From an uncultured Bacteroidales bacterium (GTDB lineage Bacteria > Bacteroidota > Bacteroidia > Bacteroidales > UBA932): DNA of 52,719 nucleotides. The stretch is from positions 1 through 52,719 of the forward strand of contig CANBDX010000006.1 in the NCBI GenBank assembly GCA_947367315.1, read 5' to 3'. Within the stretch, counting starts at the first letter, position 1. Each line of letters starts with the position of its first letter. The notes under the pieces were generated by a model. It was not told where the DNA came from. It saw nothing but the letters and a program-made list of their open reading frames with translations, and did not search any database. Below, piece after piece: positions 1-7,707 of the stretch. The translations under genes were made by a program, and so were the position numbers.

Positions 1-59
1 GTCATAAAGTACTGATTAGCCACCCCAAAATAAGACGCCAGGCTTCCCTGTTCTGGAGA

Positions 60-1196
60 TTACTTCAGCAGCTGGTCAAGAAGCTTTCTGAAGGACTTCT
101 CGTCAACCACCTTTCCGTCCACAAGTTCACCGTCCTTTATTATATATGTAGCCGGAAGTACGGAGAGGTTATATGATGCAATATAAGGAGAAGCTCCGCC
201 GCGTGAGTCACAGACGTTGATCCATGGAAGCTGCTGCTCCTTCACCACGCGTGCCCAACGCGCCTTGTCCGTATCAAGAGATACCTGATAGATTTCCAGC
301 CCCTTTCTGTGGTAGTCCTCATAGACAGGTCTGAGCATGTCGAGATTGAACATCTTCTGGGATGCATCAGCAGAGTTCCAGAAGTAGAGCATGATGACCT
401 TCGAATCCACTTCACTTAGCTTCTTCTTCACCCCGTCTGTGGAAGGGAGCTCCACATCCACGAATCCCACAGTCTGGGCAGACTTGATGCGTGCCTCGAG
501 CTCAAGATAGCCGAAGCGCTTGTCGGCCTCATCCCTGAGGAGCTTGACATACCTGGACTCAGGATATACGAGAGCAAGGGAATCAGCTACATTTCTGAAA
601 TGGATGGCATCTGTAGCCTGAGAGAACACAGGGAGGTTCCCTCCGAGATTCTGGAAGAATACAGGAACTACGGTAAGGGACGAGCTGTGCGCAAGGACAT
701 AGCGTACACACTGCCTGTAGTAGTCCACATACTCCTGTCCGAGGCTCTTTCTGAGCTGGAGCAGCTTCGACTCGTTCTTTTCGCTGTCCATCTGAACGGA
801 GAGCGCAAGCATACGTGCCATCGCATCGGCATGGTCCTTCTCCACCTGCTGGAGAAGGAGGGACTCTTCAGATCCTTCCACAGACCAGTTGCCGAGAGTG
901 TCCGCGTTCACAGTCACCTTGTCACCGGCTTCAAGAAGCATGGAAGCGACCTTTGTGTCACCATGGTAGAGATAGACGAACTCAGGCTGCCCCTTGGCAA
1001 CGTCCACCTTGAATGAGAAGGTACCGTCAGCCTTGGTCTGTACTGTGTCGATGACATGGTTCAATGACTTTACGACTACTTTTGCAGAAGGAGCTTCTGC
1101 AAGCGTTCCTTCCACTTTTGCATTGTCACCGCAGGCTGCAGCCATTGAGATGGCAGCAGCGAAAATGATTGTTTTACTGAATCTTGACATACTCAT
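60..1196 (-). CDS. TlpA-like thioredoxin-fold lipoprotein lacking the CXXC motif
   Basis: A 378-residue protein with a lipoprotein signal peptide (hydrophobic stretch ending in AAAC-GD near residue 22), so probably anchored in a membrane on the periplasmic side. The N-terminal half resembles the DUF4369-type domain that precedes thioredoxin domains in Bacteroidetes. The C-terminal ~140 residues have the TlpA/AhpC fold (VIMLYFWNS, then LPATYIIKDG with the cis-proline). The place where a redox pair WCxxC would sit reads WNSADASQ, so the resolving cysteines are absent. It is probably not a classical disulfide reductase. The start overlaps the end of the HIT gene; two in-frame ATG codons (1194-1196 and 1188-1190) are possible. 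It is the last gene of the block in this window. Confidence 0.8.
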   Translation of the reverse strand: MSMSRFSKTIIFAAAISMAAACGDNAKVEGTLAEAPSAKVVVKSLNHVIDTVQTKADGTFSFKVDVAKGQPEFVYLYHGDTKVASMLLEAGDKVTVNADTLGNWSVEGSEESLLLQQVEKDHADAMARMLALSVQMDSEKNESKLLQLRKSLGQEYVDYYRQCVRYVLAHSSSLTVVPVFFQNLGGNLPVFSQATDAIHFRNVADSLALVYPESRYVKLLRDEADKRFGYLELEARIKSAQTVGFVDVELPSTDGVKKKLSEVDSKVIMLYFWNSADASQKMFNLDMLRPVYEDYHRKGLEIYQVSLDTDKARWARVVKEQQLPWINVCDSRGGASPYIASYNLSVLPATYIIKDGELVDGKVVDEKSFRKLLDQLLK

Positions 1197-1581
1197 TGTA
1201 GATTGCAGAAGCTATTGCGGCGAATTCATCACCGGAGAGCTCCAGTTTCTTTTTTCTGAAATCCATGTCACCTTCGCTCTGGAGAGGCACAAGGTGGATG
1301 TGGGTGTGAGGCACCTCCATGCCGAGGACAGCGACACCCACCCTCTTGCAAGGAACGGCAGCCTTGATGGCCTGAGCCACCTTTCTTGCAAAGGCACAGA
1401 GACCGGCATAAGTATCTTCTTCGAGGTTGAAGATATAATCATCTTCCACGTGCTTTGGGATCACAAGGGTGTGACCCTTTGCCATCGGAGCTATGTCGAG
1501 GAATGCGTAGAAGTCCTCGTTTTCAGCCACCTTGTATGACGGGATCTCTCCTTTGGCTATTCTGGTAAAAATTGTTGCCAT
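1174..1581 (-). CDS. HIT family nucleotide-binding hydrolase
   Basis: A 135-residue cytoplasmic protein of the histidine triad superfamily (Hint/HinT type), which hydrolyses nucleoside phosphoramidates or related nucleotides. The triad HTHIHLVP is clear near the C-terminus, and the N-terminal region has the typical LDIAPMAKGHTLVIPK segment. Length is normal for bacterial HIT proteins. Its ATG overlaps the stop of greA by one base (TAATG), and its 3' end overlaps the next lipoprotein gene by about 23 bases, so the genes are probably translationally coupled. The physiological substrate cannot be told from the sequence. Confidence 0.92.
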   Translation of the reverse strand: MATIFTRIAKGEIPSYKVAENEDFYAFLDIAPMAKGHTLVIPKHVEDDYIFNLEEDTYAGLCAFARKVAQAIKAAVPCKRVGVAVLGMEVPHTHIHLVPLQSEGDMDFRKKKLELSGDEFAAIASAIYNEYVKIQ

Positions 1582-2048
1582 TAGAGTGTGATTTCGAGGA
1601 TTTCGAACTTGATGACACCTGCAGGGACCTTGGCCTCAACGACCTCGCCTACTCCATGACCCATAAGAGCCTGTCCGATAGGGGTCTTCACTGCCAGTTT
1701 GCCTGCCATGAAATCAGCTTCCTGCTCGCTCACGAGGGTGAAGTTCATTATCTGGTTGGTGTTGAGATTCTTCACCTTCACCTTGTTGAGCATCTGCACC
1801 TTGTCTGTTCCTATCTGCGACTCGTCGATCACGCGTGCATTAGCAACAAGATTCTGAAGTTTTGCAATATTGAGTTCCAGAAGGCCCTGCGCCTCTCTTG
1901 CGGCCTCATATTCGGCATTCTCCGAAAGGTCACCCTTGTCTCTGGCCTCTGCTATTGCCGCAGAAATCACAGGACGCTGAGCGATAGCTTCCGCAAGTTC
2001 CTTCTTTAGTTTGTCGAGACCCTCCTGGGTCATATACTGAAGTGACAT
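1581..2048 (-). CDS. greA: Transcription elongation factor GreA
   Basis: A 155-residue GreA: an N-terminal coiled coil that enters the RNA polymerase secondary channel, with the acidic tip motif GDLSENAEYEAA that stimulates cleavage of backtracked RNA. The C-terminal FKBP-like domain includes TPIGQALMGHGVGEVVE. Length and both domains match the family. The gene is followed with a one-base overlap by the HIT gene. The upstream gap of 21 bases holds only a near-consensus TAnnTTTA box on the minus strand. Confidence 0.97.
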   Translation of the reverse strand: MSLQYMTQEGLDKLKKELAEAIAQRPVISAAIAEARDKGDLSENAEYEAAREAQGLLELNIAKLQNLVANARVIDESQIGTDKVQMLNKVKVKNLNTNQIMNFTLVSEQEADFMAGKLAVKTPIGQALMGHGVGEVVEAKVPAGVIKFEILEITL

Positions 2049-2069
2049 AATTATTTGGTTTTAAAGTTA

Positions 2070-2468
2070 TTATTCATTGCACTTCGGAGACATGATCTCC
2101 GAATATATTATCATTTTCTTAAGGTCTATCTTCTCCCTTTTCTTTTCTTCATCCTCCTTGAGAAGCGACTTTCTGACAACAGCAGGCTTGCCTTCGGTTT
2201 CATGAACCGGAACGATCGGGGCTGAAACAGGCGCGGCAGACTGCACAGGGGCCTCTTCCTCCGCCTCGGTGTCCTCCGTTCCCATACCCAATACTTCTTG
2301 GCCGAAGTATTTCCAATCATGCACAGGACTGTCTTCACCATCCAGGGCCTGAGCAATTTCACGTATCTTACGCGCTGCATCCTGGGACCCGGACCGTTCA
2401 AGTCTCTTGCCTATCAGTTTGAAGATGAGAGGCAGAAGGATCAACAATAGGCCGATGATAGTTTCCAT
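2070..2468 (-). CDS. Small single-pass membrane protein, unknown function
   Basis: A 132-residue protein if started at METIIGLLL (ATG at 2466-2468). A longer reading frame to 2534 exists, but its extra 22 residues overlap ribF and come from a repeat-like intergenic sequence, so the shorter start is preferred. Residues 2-18 form one transmembrane helix, followed by a basic, acidic and proline-rich soluble part and a conserved-looking end LKKMIIYSEIMSPK. Proteins of this layout are common hypotheticals in Bacteroidetes. I do not recognise a function. It lies between ribF and greA in the same direction. Confidence 0.7.
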   Translation of the reverse strand: METIIGLLLILLPLIFKLIGKRLERSGSQDAARKIREIAQALDGEDSPVHDWKYFGQEVLGMGTEDTEAEEEAPVQSAAPVSAPIVPVHETEGKPAVVRKSLLKEDEEKKREKIDLKKMIIYSEIMSPKCNE

Positions 2469-2483
2469 AATTCTGTTGTTTAA

Positions 2484-2510
2484 AGGTCCTTCACTATGTT
2501 CAGGATTACA
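2484..2510. repeat. Intergenic palindromic repeat, degenerate copy
   Basis: On the minus strand this reads TGTAATCCTGAACATAGTGA followed by AGGACCT. It resembles a short palindromic repeat of the form TCATCCTGA..GTGAAGGATC that I associate with many bacterial genomes. Related copies lie at 28526-28564 and 35661-35691. This one overlaps the ribF stop codon and the following gap. Confidence 0.45.
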
Positions 2511-3390
2511 GTTCAAGGAAAGTAAGGCAGGCATTCCTGTCCTTTTCCAATTGCACCCTCAATTCTTCCAAAGAGTCAAAACGGCGTTCTTCCCTTATCC
2601 TTTCAATAAATGAAAGCTCGATATCAAGGCCATATATATCCTCTTCAAATCCGAAGATGTTGGTCTCGATCGTGCGGCTGCTGCCAGATGAAACTGTCGG
2701 ACGGCAGCCTATGTTGCACATACCGTAGAAGTCTCTGTCGAGAGTCCTGACCCTTACAAAATACACTCCGTTGCCCGGTATTAGCTTCAAAGGTTCGTAC
2801 AGCTGCATATTGGCTGTCGGAAAGCCTATAGTACGTCCCAGTCTGTTGCCACTGACCACGACGCCGTGAAGACTGTATCCGTAACCCAGCATTTCCGATG
2901 CACCTTTCACATCTCCCGCCTCAAGCCGCTGACGGATCTTGGTGGAGCTTACGGCAAAGCCCTGGGCGGATGGGATCATTTCTGTCCTTATGACCTCCAG
3001 TCCAAGGCGCTGCGCGGTCCTCGCCACTTCGTCCGGGTCTGCGGCGTCGCATCCCATCCTGTTGTCGTAGCCGAGCAGGACGGTCTTCGCGCCATAATCG
3101 TCAATGAGCATGCGGAGGTATTCCTCCGTCGTCATTGCGCTGAAATCCTTCGTAAATCGAAGAACCTCAACCTTATCCACTCCAAGCGAGTAAAGCAGGT
3201 CCCGCTTCTCGTCAAGAGTGGTGAGAAGCCTGAGCGAACGGGCTTCCTTTTGCAGCACATTACGGGGATGTGGCCAGAAAGTCACGACCATGCTTTCATC
3301 CCCGCGTACTGCTGCAGCTTCCACGAGCTGCGTTATAACATGACGGTGTCCGGTATGGACACCGTCGAAAAATCCGGTTGCTACAACCAT
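2506..3390 (-). CDS. ribF: Bifunctional riboflavin kinase / FAD synthetase
   Basis: A 294-residue RibF. The N-terminal nucleotidyltransferase domain (FMN to FAD) carries GFFDGVHTGHR near residue 6. The C-terminal riboflavin kinase domain carries GRTIGFPTANMQ and NIGCRPTV. Length is normal for the fused bacterial enzyme, which makes FMN and FAD from riboflavin and ATP. The start overlaps the end of the glycogen synthase/phosphorylase gene by 10 bases, so ribF appears to be read through from the glycogen block. FAD and FMN supply would also serve the RNF flavoproteins encoded elsewhere in the window, but no direct regulatory link is visible. Confidence 0.95.
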   Translation of the reverse strand: MVVATGFFDGVHTGHRHVITQLVEAAAVRGDESMVVTFWPHPRNVLQKEARSLRLLTTLDEKRDLLYSLGVDKVEVLRFTKDFSAMTTEEYLRMLIDDYGAKTVLLGYDNRMGCDAADPDEVARTAQRLGLEVIRTEMIPSAQGFAVSSTKIRQRLEAGDVKGASEMLGYGYSLHGVVVSGNRLGRTIGFPTANMQLYEPLKLIPGNGVYFVRVRTLDRDFYGMCNIGCRPTVSSGSSRTIETNIFGFEEDIYGLDIELSFIERIREERRFDSLEELRVQLEKDRNACLTFLEL

Positions 3391-6300
3391 CTTACAAGTT
3401 CGAAGTCCTGTCTGTGAGGGAGCTTGGCGTTCTTTGCATAGATACGTCCTGCCACAAGATAGAGACCAGACCTGTCAGGGTTGATTGAAGCCACATACTT
3501 TGCGACTCCGTCGGCAGCCTCAGCCGGAGTGAAGTCATATCTCTCCTGGATGTGGAGACGGCCCTTCTTGTCTGTTGTAGCGAAGAGTACCTCCACTCCG
3601 ATTTCCTCTGGCTTGAGGTCACCGATGTTGAGTACAACCTCTGCCTTGAACTCGCTGCCGAGAGCAACGTCGTCGTTGTTGCTGTCAGGCATTACTGCAG
3701 ACACCACCTCGACGTTCTTCCATTCGCGGCGGAGTCTCTTCTTCCATGCAGCGATCTCACGTGCCTGAGCGAAGTCATCTGCCACCATAGAACCCACACG
3801 TGCAGACTGAGGCACATAGTACTGGTTGATGTAGTCAGTAAGCATGCGGTTGGTTGTGAAGTTGCAAGCCACCTGAGCCACGCAGTTCTTGATGTATTCG
3901 ATCCAGTCGGTAGAGCGGCCGGTAGAAAGCGACTTGTTGTAGAAGGTAGGAGCTATCTCATTCTCGATGATGTTGTAGATTGTTGCAGCATCGAGCTCGT
4001 CCTGGTAGTTCTGGTCGTCGTAAGTGCGCTCCATAGGAAGTGCCCATCCGGCGCCCTTCTTATATCCCTCAACCCACCATCCGTCGAGTACGGAGAAGTG
4101 CATTACACCGTTCATCGCAGCCTTCTCTCCAGAAGTACCTGAAGCCTCGAGAGGACGTGTAGGGTTGTTCATCCATACGTCCACACCCTGAACGAGATAC
4201 TTTGCTACAGTGATGTCATAGTTAGGAACGAATACGATCTTACCGATGAAGCGTGGCTGCTTTGAGATCTCCACGATCATCTTGATGAGATCCTGACCTG
4301 CCTTGTCAGCAGGGTGAGCCTTACCTGCGAAGAGGAACTGTACAGGCTGCTTAGGATCGTTCACGATCTCATCGAGTCTGTCGAGGTCACGGAACAGGAG
4401 GTGTGCTCTCTTGTATGTAGCGAAACGACGCGCGAAACCGATAGTGAGTACGTCGTCACGAAGGTTTTCCTTGATTGTAACCACCTGCTTAGGAGAATAG
4501 TGGTTTGCTGCTGCAGGGTCAGAGAGTCTTCTCTTCACCTCGTCGATGAGCTTCTTGCGGAGCGAAGTACGGATGTTCCATACTTCCTCGTCAGACACCT
4601 TGTAGATGCCGTCGAAGCATGACTTGTCGTAGTGGTGTGTCTTGAACTCCTCACCGAACACCTTTGAGTGAACTTCCTTCCACTCTGGTGCTGTCCATGT
4701 AGGATAGTGTACACCGTTGGTCACATAGCTTACGTGGAGCTCTTCAGGGAGATAGCCTGGCCACATGTGTCCGAGGATGTCGCGGCTCACCTCACCGTGG
4801 AGCCATGACACACCGTTCACCTCCTGTGAGATGTTTGCAGCAAGGATAGACATCGAGAATTTCTCGTTTACGTTTGCACCGTCATTCTTTCCGAGGCCCA
4901 TCATTGTCTCCCAGTCGATCTTCAGACGCTGAGGATAGTGACCGATGTACTTGCGGAGCATTCCTTCGTCGAAGGCATCGTGTCCTGCAGGAACTGGAGT
5001 GTGGGTAGTGAAGAGGGATGACGCCCTTACCACTTCGAGCGCTTCCTGGAACTCGAGGTTCTCCTCAGCGATGAGCTCGCGGAGTCTCTCGAGACCGATG
5101 AATGCGGCATGACCCTCGTTGCAGTGATATACCTGAGGGTTAAAGCCGAGCTTGCGGAGTGCACGGATACCGCCGACACCGAGGAGGAGCTCCTGCTTCA
5201 GACGGTTCTCCCAGTCACCGCCGTAGAGGTTGTAGGTGATGGACCTGTCCTCAGGAAGGTTCTCAGGGATGTCAGTATCGAGGAGGTAAAGCTCAGTACG
5301 TCCTACATCCACTCTCCAGAGACGTGCATTGAGGTTGCGGCCAGGGAAGGCTACGCTGATGGTAACCCAGTTGCCGTTCTCGTCACGTACAGGAGTAGCA
5401 GGGATCTTGTTGAAGTCCTGTGCTACGTCCTCAGCCACCTGCTCTCCGTGAGCGGTAAGCTTCTGGTTGAAGTATCCGAAACGATAGAGAAGACCTACTG
5501 CCACGAGGTTGGTGTTCATGTCTGAAGTCTCCTTGATATAGTCACCTGCAAGGATTCCGAGACCGCCTGAGTAGATCTTGAGGGATGTATCCAGACCGTA
5601 CTCCATGCAGAAGTAAGCTACTGAAGGGGTTGTGCGCTCTGCCTTGAGAGCCATGTATGAGTTGAACTCATCTACCACTGCCTTGAGGTCTGCAAGGAAC
5701 TTGGTGTCCTTCTCAAGCTGCTGATATCTCTTGCGGCTCACCTTGTCGAGCATGGCGATAGGGTTCTGGCCGGAAGCCTCCCATGCCTGGGGATCAATTG
5801 ATGCAAAGAGGTTCTTTGCTGATTCGTTCCAGCACCACCAAAGGTTCTTGGAAAGTATTTCGAGGTCTTTAAGAGTTTCCGGAAGATGGCGTGTAACTAT
5901 CACGCTGTTCCATGTTGGCTGATTTACTTCAAATTTTCTGTATTCCATAGATTTATCATTCCTGGCCGCAGGGTATGCCCCCTTGACCGACATTAATTTC
6001 TCAAGTGATTTTGAATATGCTTCCTTATAATATATGATGTTGTTCTCCCAAAGTGCGATTTCAGACACATCCTTGGCATTCTGCATATATTTCCTTCTTA
6101 CATCCTTGCGGAGCGAAGCGATCTCGCTTATACGTGCGGCTACTCCCTCCACGACTTCAAAATAGTTCGAGTCGCTTCTGTCCAGTACGGTGATGCCCGG
6201 ATGCTTTCCTTCATAATGGGTGCGCACCCAGAGACCGAAACCGGCAAGAGTGGTGGTGAGGGTCGGAACCCTGAACGCAAGACTCTCGAGCGGAGTGTAT

Positions 6301-7619
6301 CCCCAAGGCTCGTAGTATGACGGGAAGAGGGTGAGGTCAAGACCGCAGAGCAGGTCGTAGTAAGGCATGTTGAACACACCGTCATTGCCGTTGAGGTATG
6401 ACGGAATGAAATATACCTTCACCTTGTCGCCGGCAGCGTTGTTGAACTGGAGGTCGTTGAGCCTTCTTGTGACATTGTCGTACTCAGGGTTCATCAGATA
6501 GTGTGACGCCCTGGTGACATATCCCGAAGGATTGCCGGCCAGTTTGGCAAGGAGCTGCTTGTCAGGGCCGTTATGGCCTGACGGTATCATTATGAACGCG
6601 TGTACCTTCTTGCCCTTGAAGTCGGAGCGGTTGAGCTTGTCGAGAGCGTCGATGAACACGTCGATTCCCTTGTTTTTCCATTCATATCGGCCACCTATGC
6701 CCACAAGAACGGCATTTTCGGGAACTTCCTCACCACACATGGCTGAAGCCACGGTCATGAGCTTTTCCCTTGCCTTTGCGCGCAGAGCCTCATAATCCTC
6801 GTCTGTTGCAGGAGTGAAGCTCGGCTCGAATCCGTTAGGGGTGACCACATCGACTGGCCTTCCGAGGAACTGACGGCATTCCTGAGCGGTGATGTCGCTC
6901 ACGGTAGTGAACACATCACTGTTCTGGGCAGCCTTCTTCTCCAGCGAATGCCTGGCAACCACGTTGAAGTGTCTTGCCTTCTCGTCCGCGTCATATCCGT
7001 GAAGACCGTCATAAAGCGGTAAATAATTGCCTGCGATGCATCTTCCGATAACTGTAGCATGGGTGGTGAACACCGTCGCTATCGGCGCATTCACAGACTT
7101 GAGGTAAAGGAGTCCCGTTCCGGTCATCCACTCATGGAACTGGGCGACAACCTTGTCAGAAGACTCCAGATTGAATCTGTAGAAGCTTTCAATCACCCTT
7201 CCGGCAGCATATCCGAAAAGGGCAGATTCACGATAGTCCCAGTTTCCTGTGAGGGAATCCACACCGAATTCCTTCCAGAATCTGGTAAGTATCTCGTCCT
7301 GACGGGTGAGGAACTGCTTGAAATCCACAAGGATGGCAGTAGGCTTTCCTGGCACGTTCCAGCGTCCGATGCGGACTCTCAGCCCCTCGGCTGCAGCCTG
7401 CATCTTCCATGACCTGTAAAGTGCCGGATCCTCGATAAAATCAGGGTTTGTCTCTTCGTTCATCCACACATCAGGACCCACCATGATGTGGTGCCTGTTG
7501 AACTCACTCTTGAGATAAAGGGATTTGGTCGCAATCACCGTGTAGATGCCTCCGACCTTATTACACACTTCCCAACTAACTTCAAACAGATAATCCGGCT
7601 TGATAAGTTCTGTTTTCAT
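3381..7619 (-). CDS. Fused GT3 glycogen synthase / GT35 alpha-glucan phosphorylase
   Basis: A 1412-residue protein. Residues 1 to about 555 are a GT3 (eukaryote/yeast-type) glycogen synthase: EVSWEVCNKVGGIYTVIATK at the N-terminus and the glutamate-rich FPSYYEPWGYTPLESLAF motif. From about residue 558 to the end there is an alpha-glucan phosphorylase: a DUF3417-like start (LSKNLWWCWNESA), VYHCNEGHAAF, and the PLP site EASGTSGEKAAMNG with the Schiff-base lysine at residue 1166. One chain thus carries both chain elongation (GT3 enzymes normally use UDP-glucose) and phosphorolysis to glucose-1-phosphate. There is no stop or frameshift between the halves. Both active sites look intact. It follows GH57 after an 88-base gap with a strong hairpin and overlaps ribF. 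Confidence 0.92.
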   Translation of the reverse strand: MKTELIKPDYLFEVSWEVCNKVGGIYTVIATKSLYLKSEFNRHHIMVGPDVWMNEETNPDFIEDPALYRSWKMQAAAEGLRVRIGRWNVPGKPTAILVDFKQFLTRQDEILTRFWKEFGVDSLTGNWDYRESALFGYAAGRVIESFYRFNLESSDKVVAQFHEWMTGTGLLYLKSVNAPIATVFTTHATVIGRCIAGNYLPLYDGLHGYDADEKARHFNVVARHSLEKKAAQNSDVFTTVSDITAQECRQFLGRPVDVVTPNGFEPSFTPATDEDYEALRAKAREKLMTVASAMCGEEVPENAVLVGIGGRYEWKNKGIDVFIDALDKLNRSDFKGKKVHAFIMIPSGHNGPDKQLLAKLAGNPSGYVTRASHYLMNPEYDNVTRRLNDLQFNNAAGDKVKVYFIPSYLNGNDGVFNMPYYDLLCGLDLTLFPSYYEPWGYTPLESLAFRVPTLTTTLAGFGLWVRTHYEGKHPGITVLDRSDSNYFEVVEGVAARISEIASLRKDVRRKYMQNAKDVSEIALWENNIIYYKEAYSKSLEKLMSVKGAYPAARNDKSMEYRKFEVNQPTWNSVIVTRHLPETLKDLEILSKNLWWCWNESAKNLFASIDPQAWEASGQNPIAMLDKVSRKRYQQLEKDTKFLADLKAVVDEFNSYMALKAERTTPSVAYFCMEYGLDTSLKIYSGGLGILAGDYIKETSDMNTNLVAVGLLYRFGYFNQKLTAHGEQVAEDVAQDFNKIPATPVRDENGNWVTISVAFPGRNLNARLWRVDVGRTELYLLDTDIPENLPEDRSITYNLYGGDWENRLKQELLLGVGGIRALRKLGFNPQVYHCNEGHAAFIGLERLRELIAEENLEFQEALEVVRASSLFTTHTPVPAGHDAFDEGMLRKYIGHYPQRLKIDWETMMGLGKNDGANVNEKFSMSILAANISQEVNGVSWLHGEVSRDILGHMWPGYLPEELHVSYVTNGVHYPTWTAPEWKEVHSKVFGEEFKTHHYDKSCFDGIYKVSDEEVWNIRTSLRKKLIDEVKRRLSDPAAANHYSPKQVVTIKENLRDDVLTIGFARRFATYKRAHLLFRDLDRLDEIVNDPKQPVQFLFAGKAHPADKAGQDLIKMIVEISKQPRFIGKIVFVPNYDITVAKYLVQGVDVWMNNPTRPLEASGTSGEKAAMNGVMHFSVLDGWWVEGYKKGAGWALPMERTYDDQNYQDELDAATIYNIIENEIAPTFYNKSLSTGRSTDWIEYIKNCVAQVACNFTTNRMLTDYINQYYVPQSARVGSMVADDFAQAREIAAWKKRLRREWKNVEVVSAVMPDSNNDDVALGSEFKAEVVLNIGDLKPEEIGVEVLFATTDKKGRLHIQERYDFTPAEAADGVAKYVASINPDRSGLYLVAGRIYAKNAKLPHRQDFELVRWL

Positions 7620-7645
7620 CTGTCTATAATAAATTTACTTAGTTA

Positions 7646-7680
7646 CCCCGGCCGAGATCTTCATCAGGTCTCGCCCGGGG
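7646..7680 (-). other. GC-rich hairpin before the synthase/phosphorylase gene
   Basis: The arms 7646-7659 and 7667-7680 (CCCCGGCCGAGATC and GGTCTCGCCCGGGG) pair over 14 positions with one mismatch and one G-U pair around a 7-base loop. On the minus-strand transcript no U-run follows, so it looks more like an mRNA processing or stability element than a standard terminator. A smaller palindrome, GGACCAGGTCC, lies just upstream in transcript order near 7694-7704. Confidence 0.55.
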
Positions 7681-7707
7681 AAATATATCATTCAGGACCA
7701 GGTCCCG

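Noticed and set aside
2468..2534. Longer start for the small membrane protein (MPALLSLNCNPEHSEG)
   Set aside because: These residues derive from the end of ribF and a repeat-like sequence; METIIGLLL gives a normal membrane anchor start.
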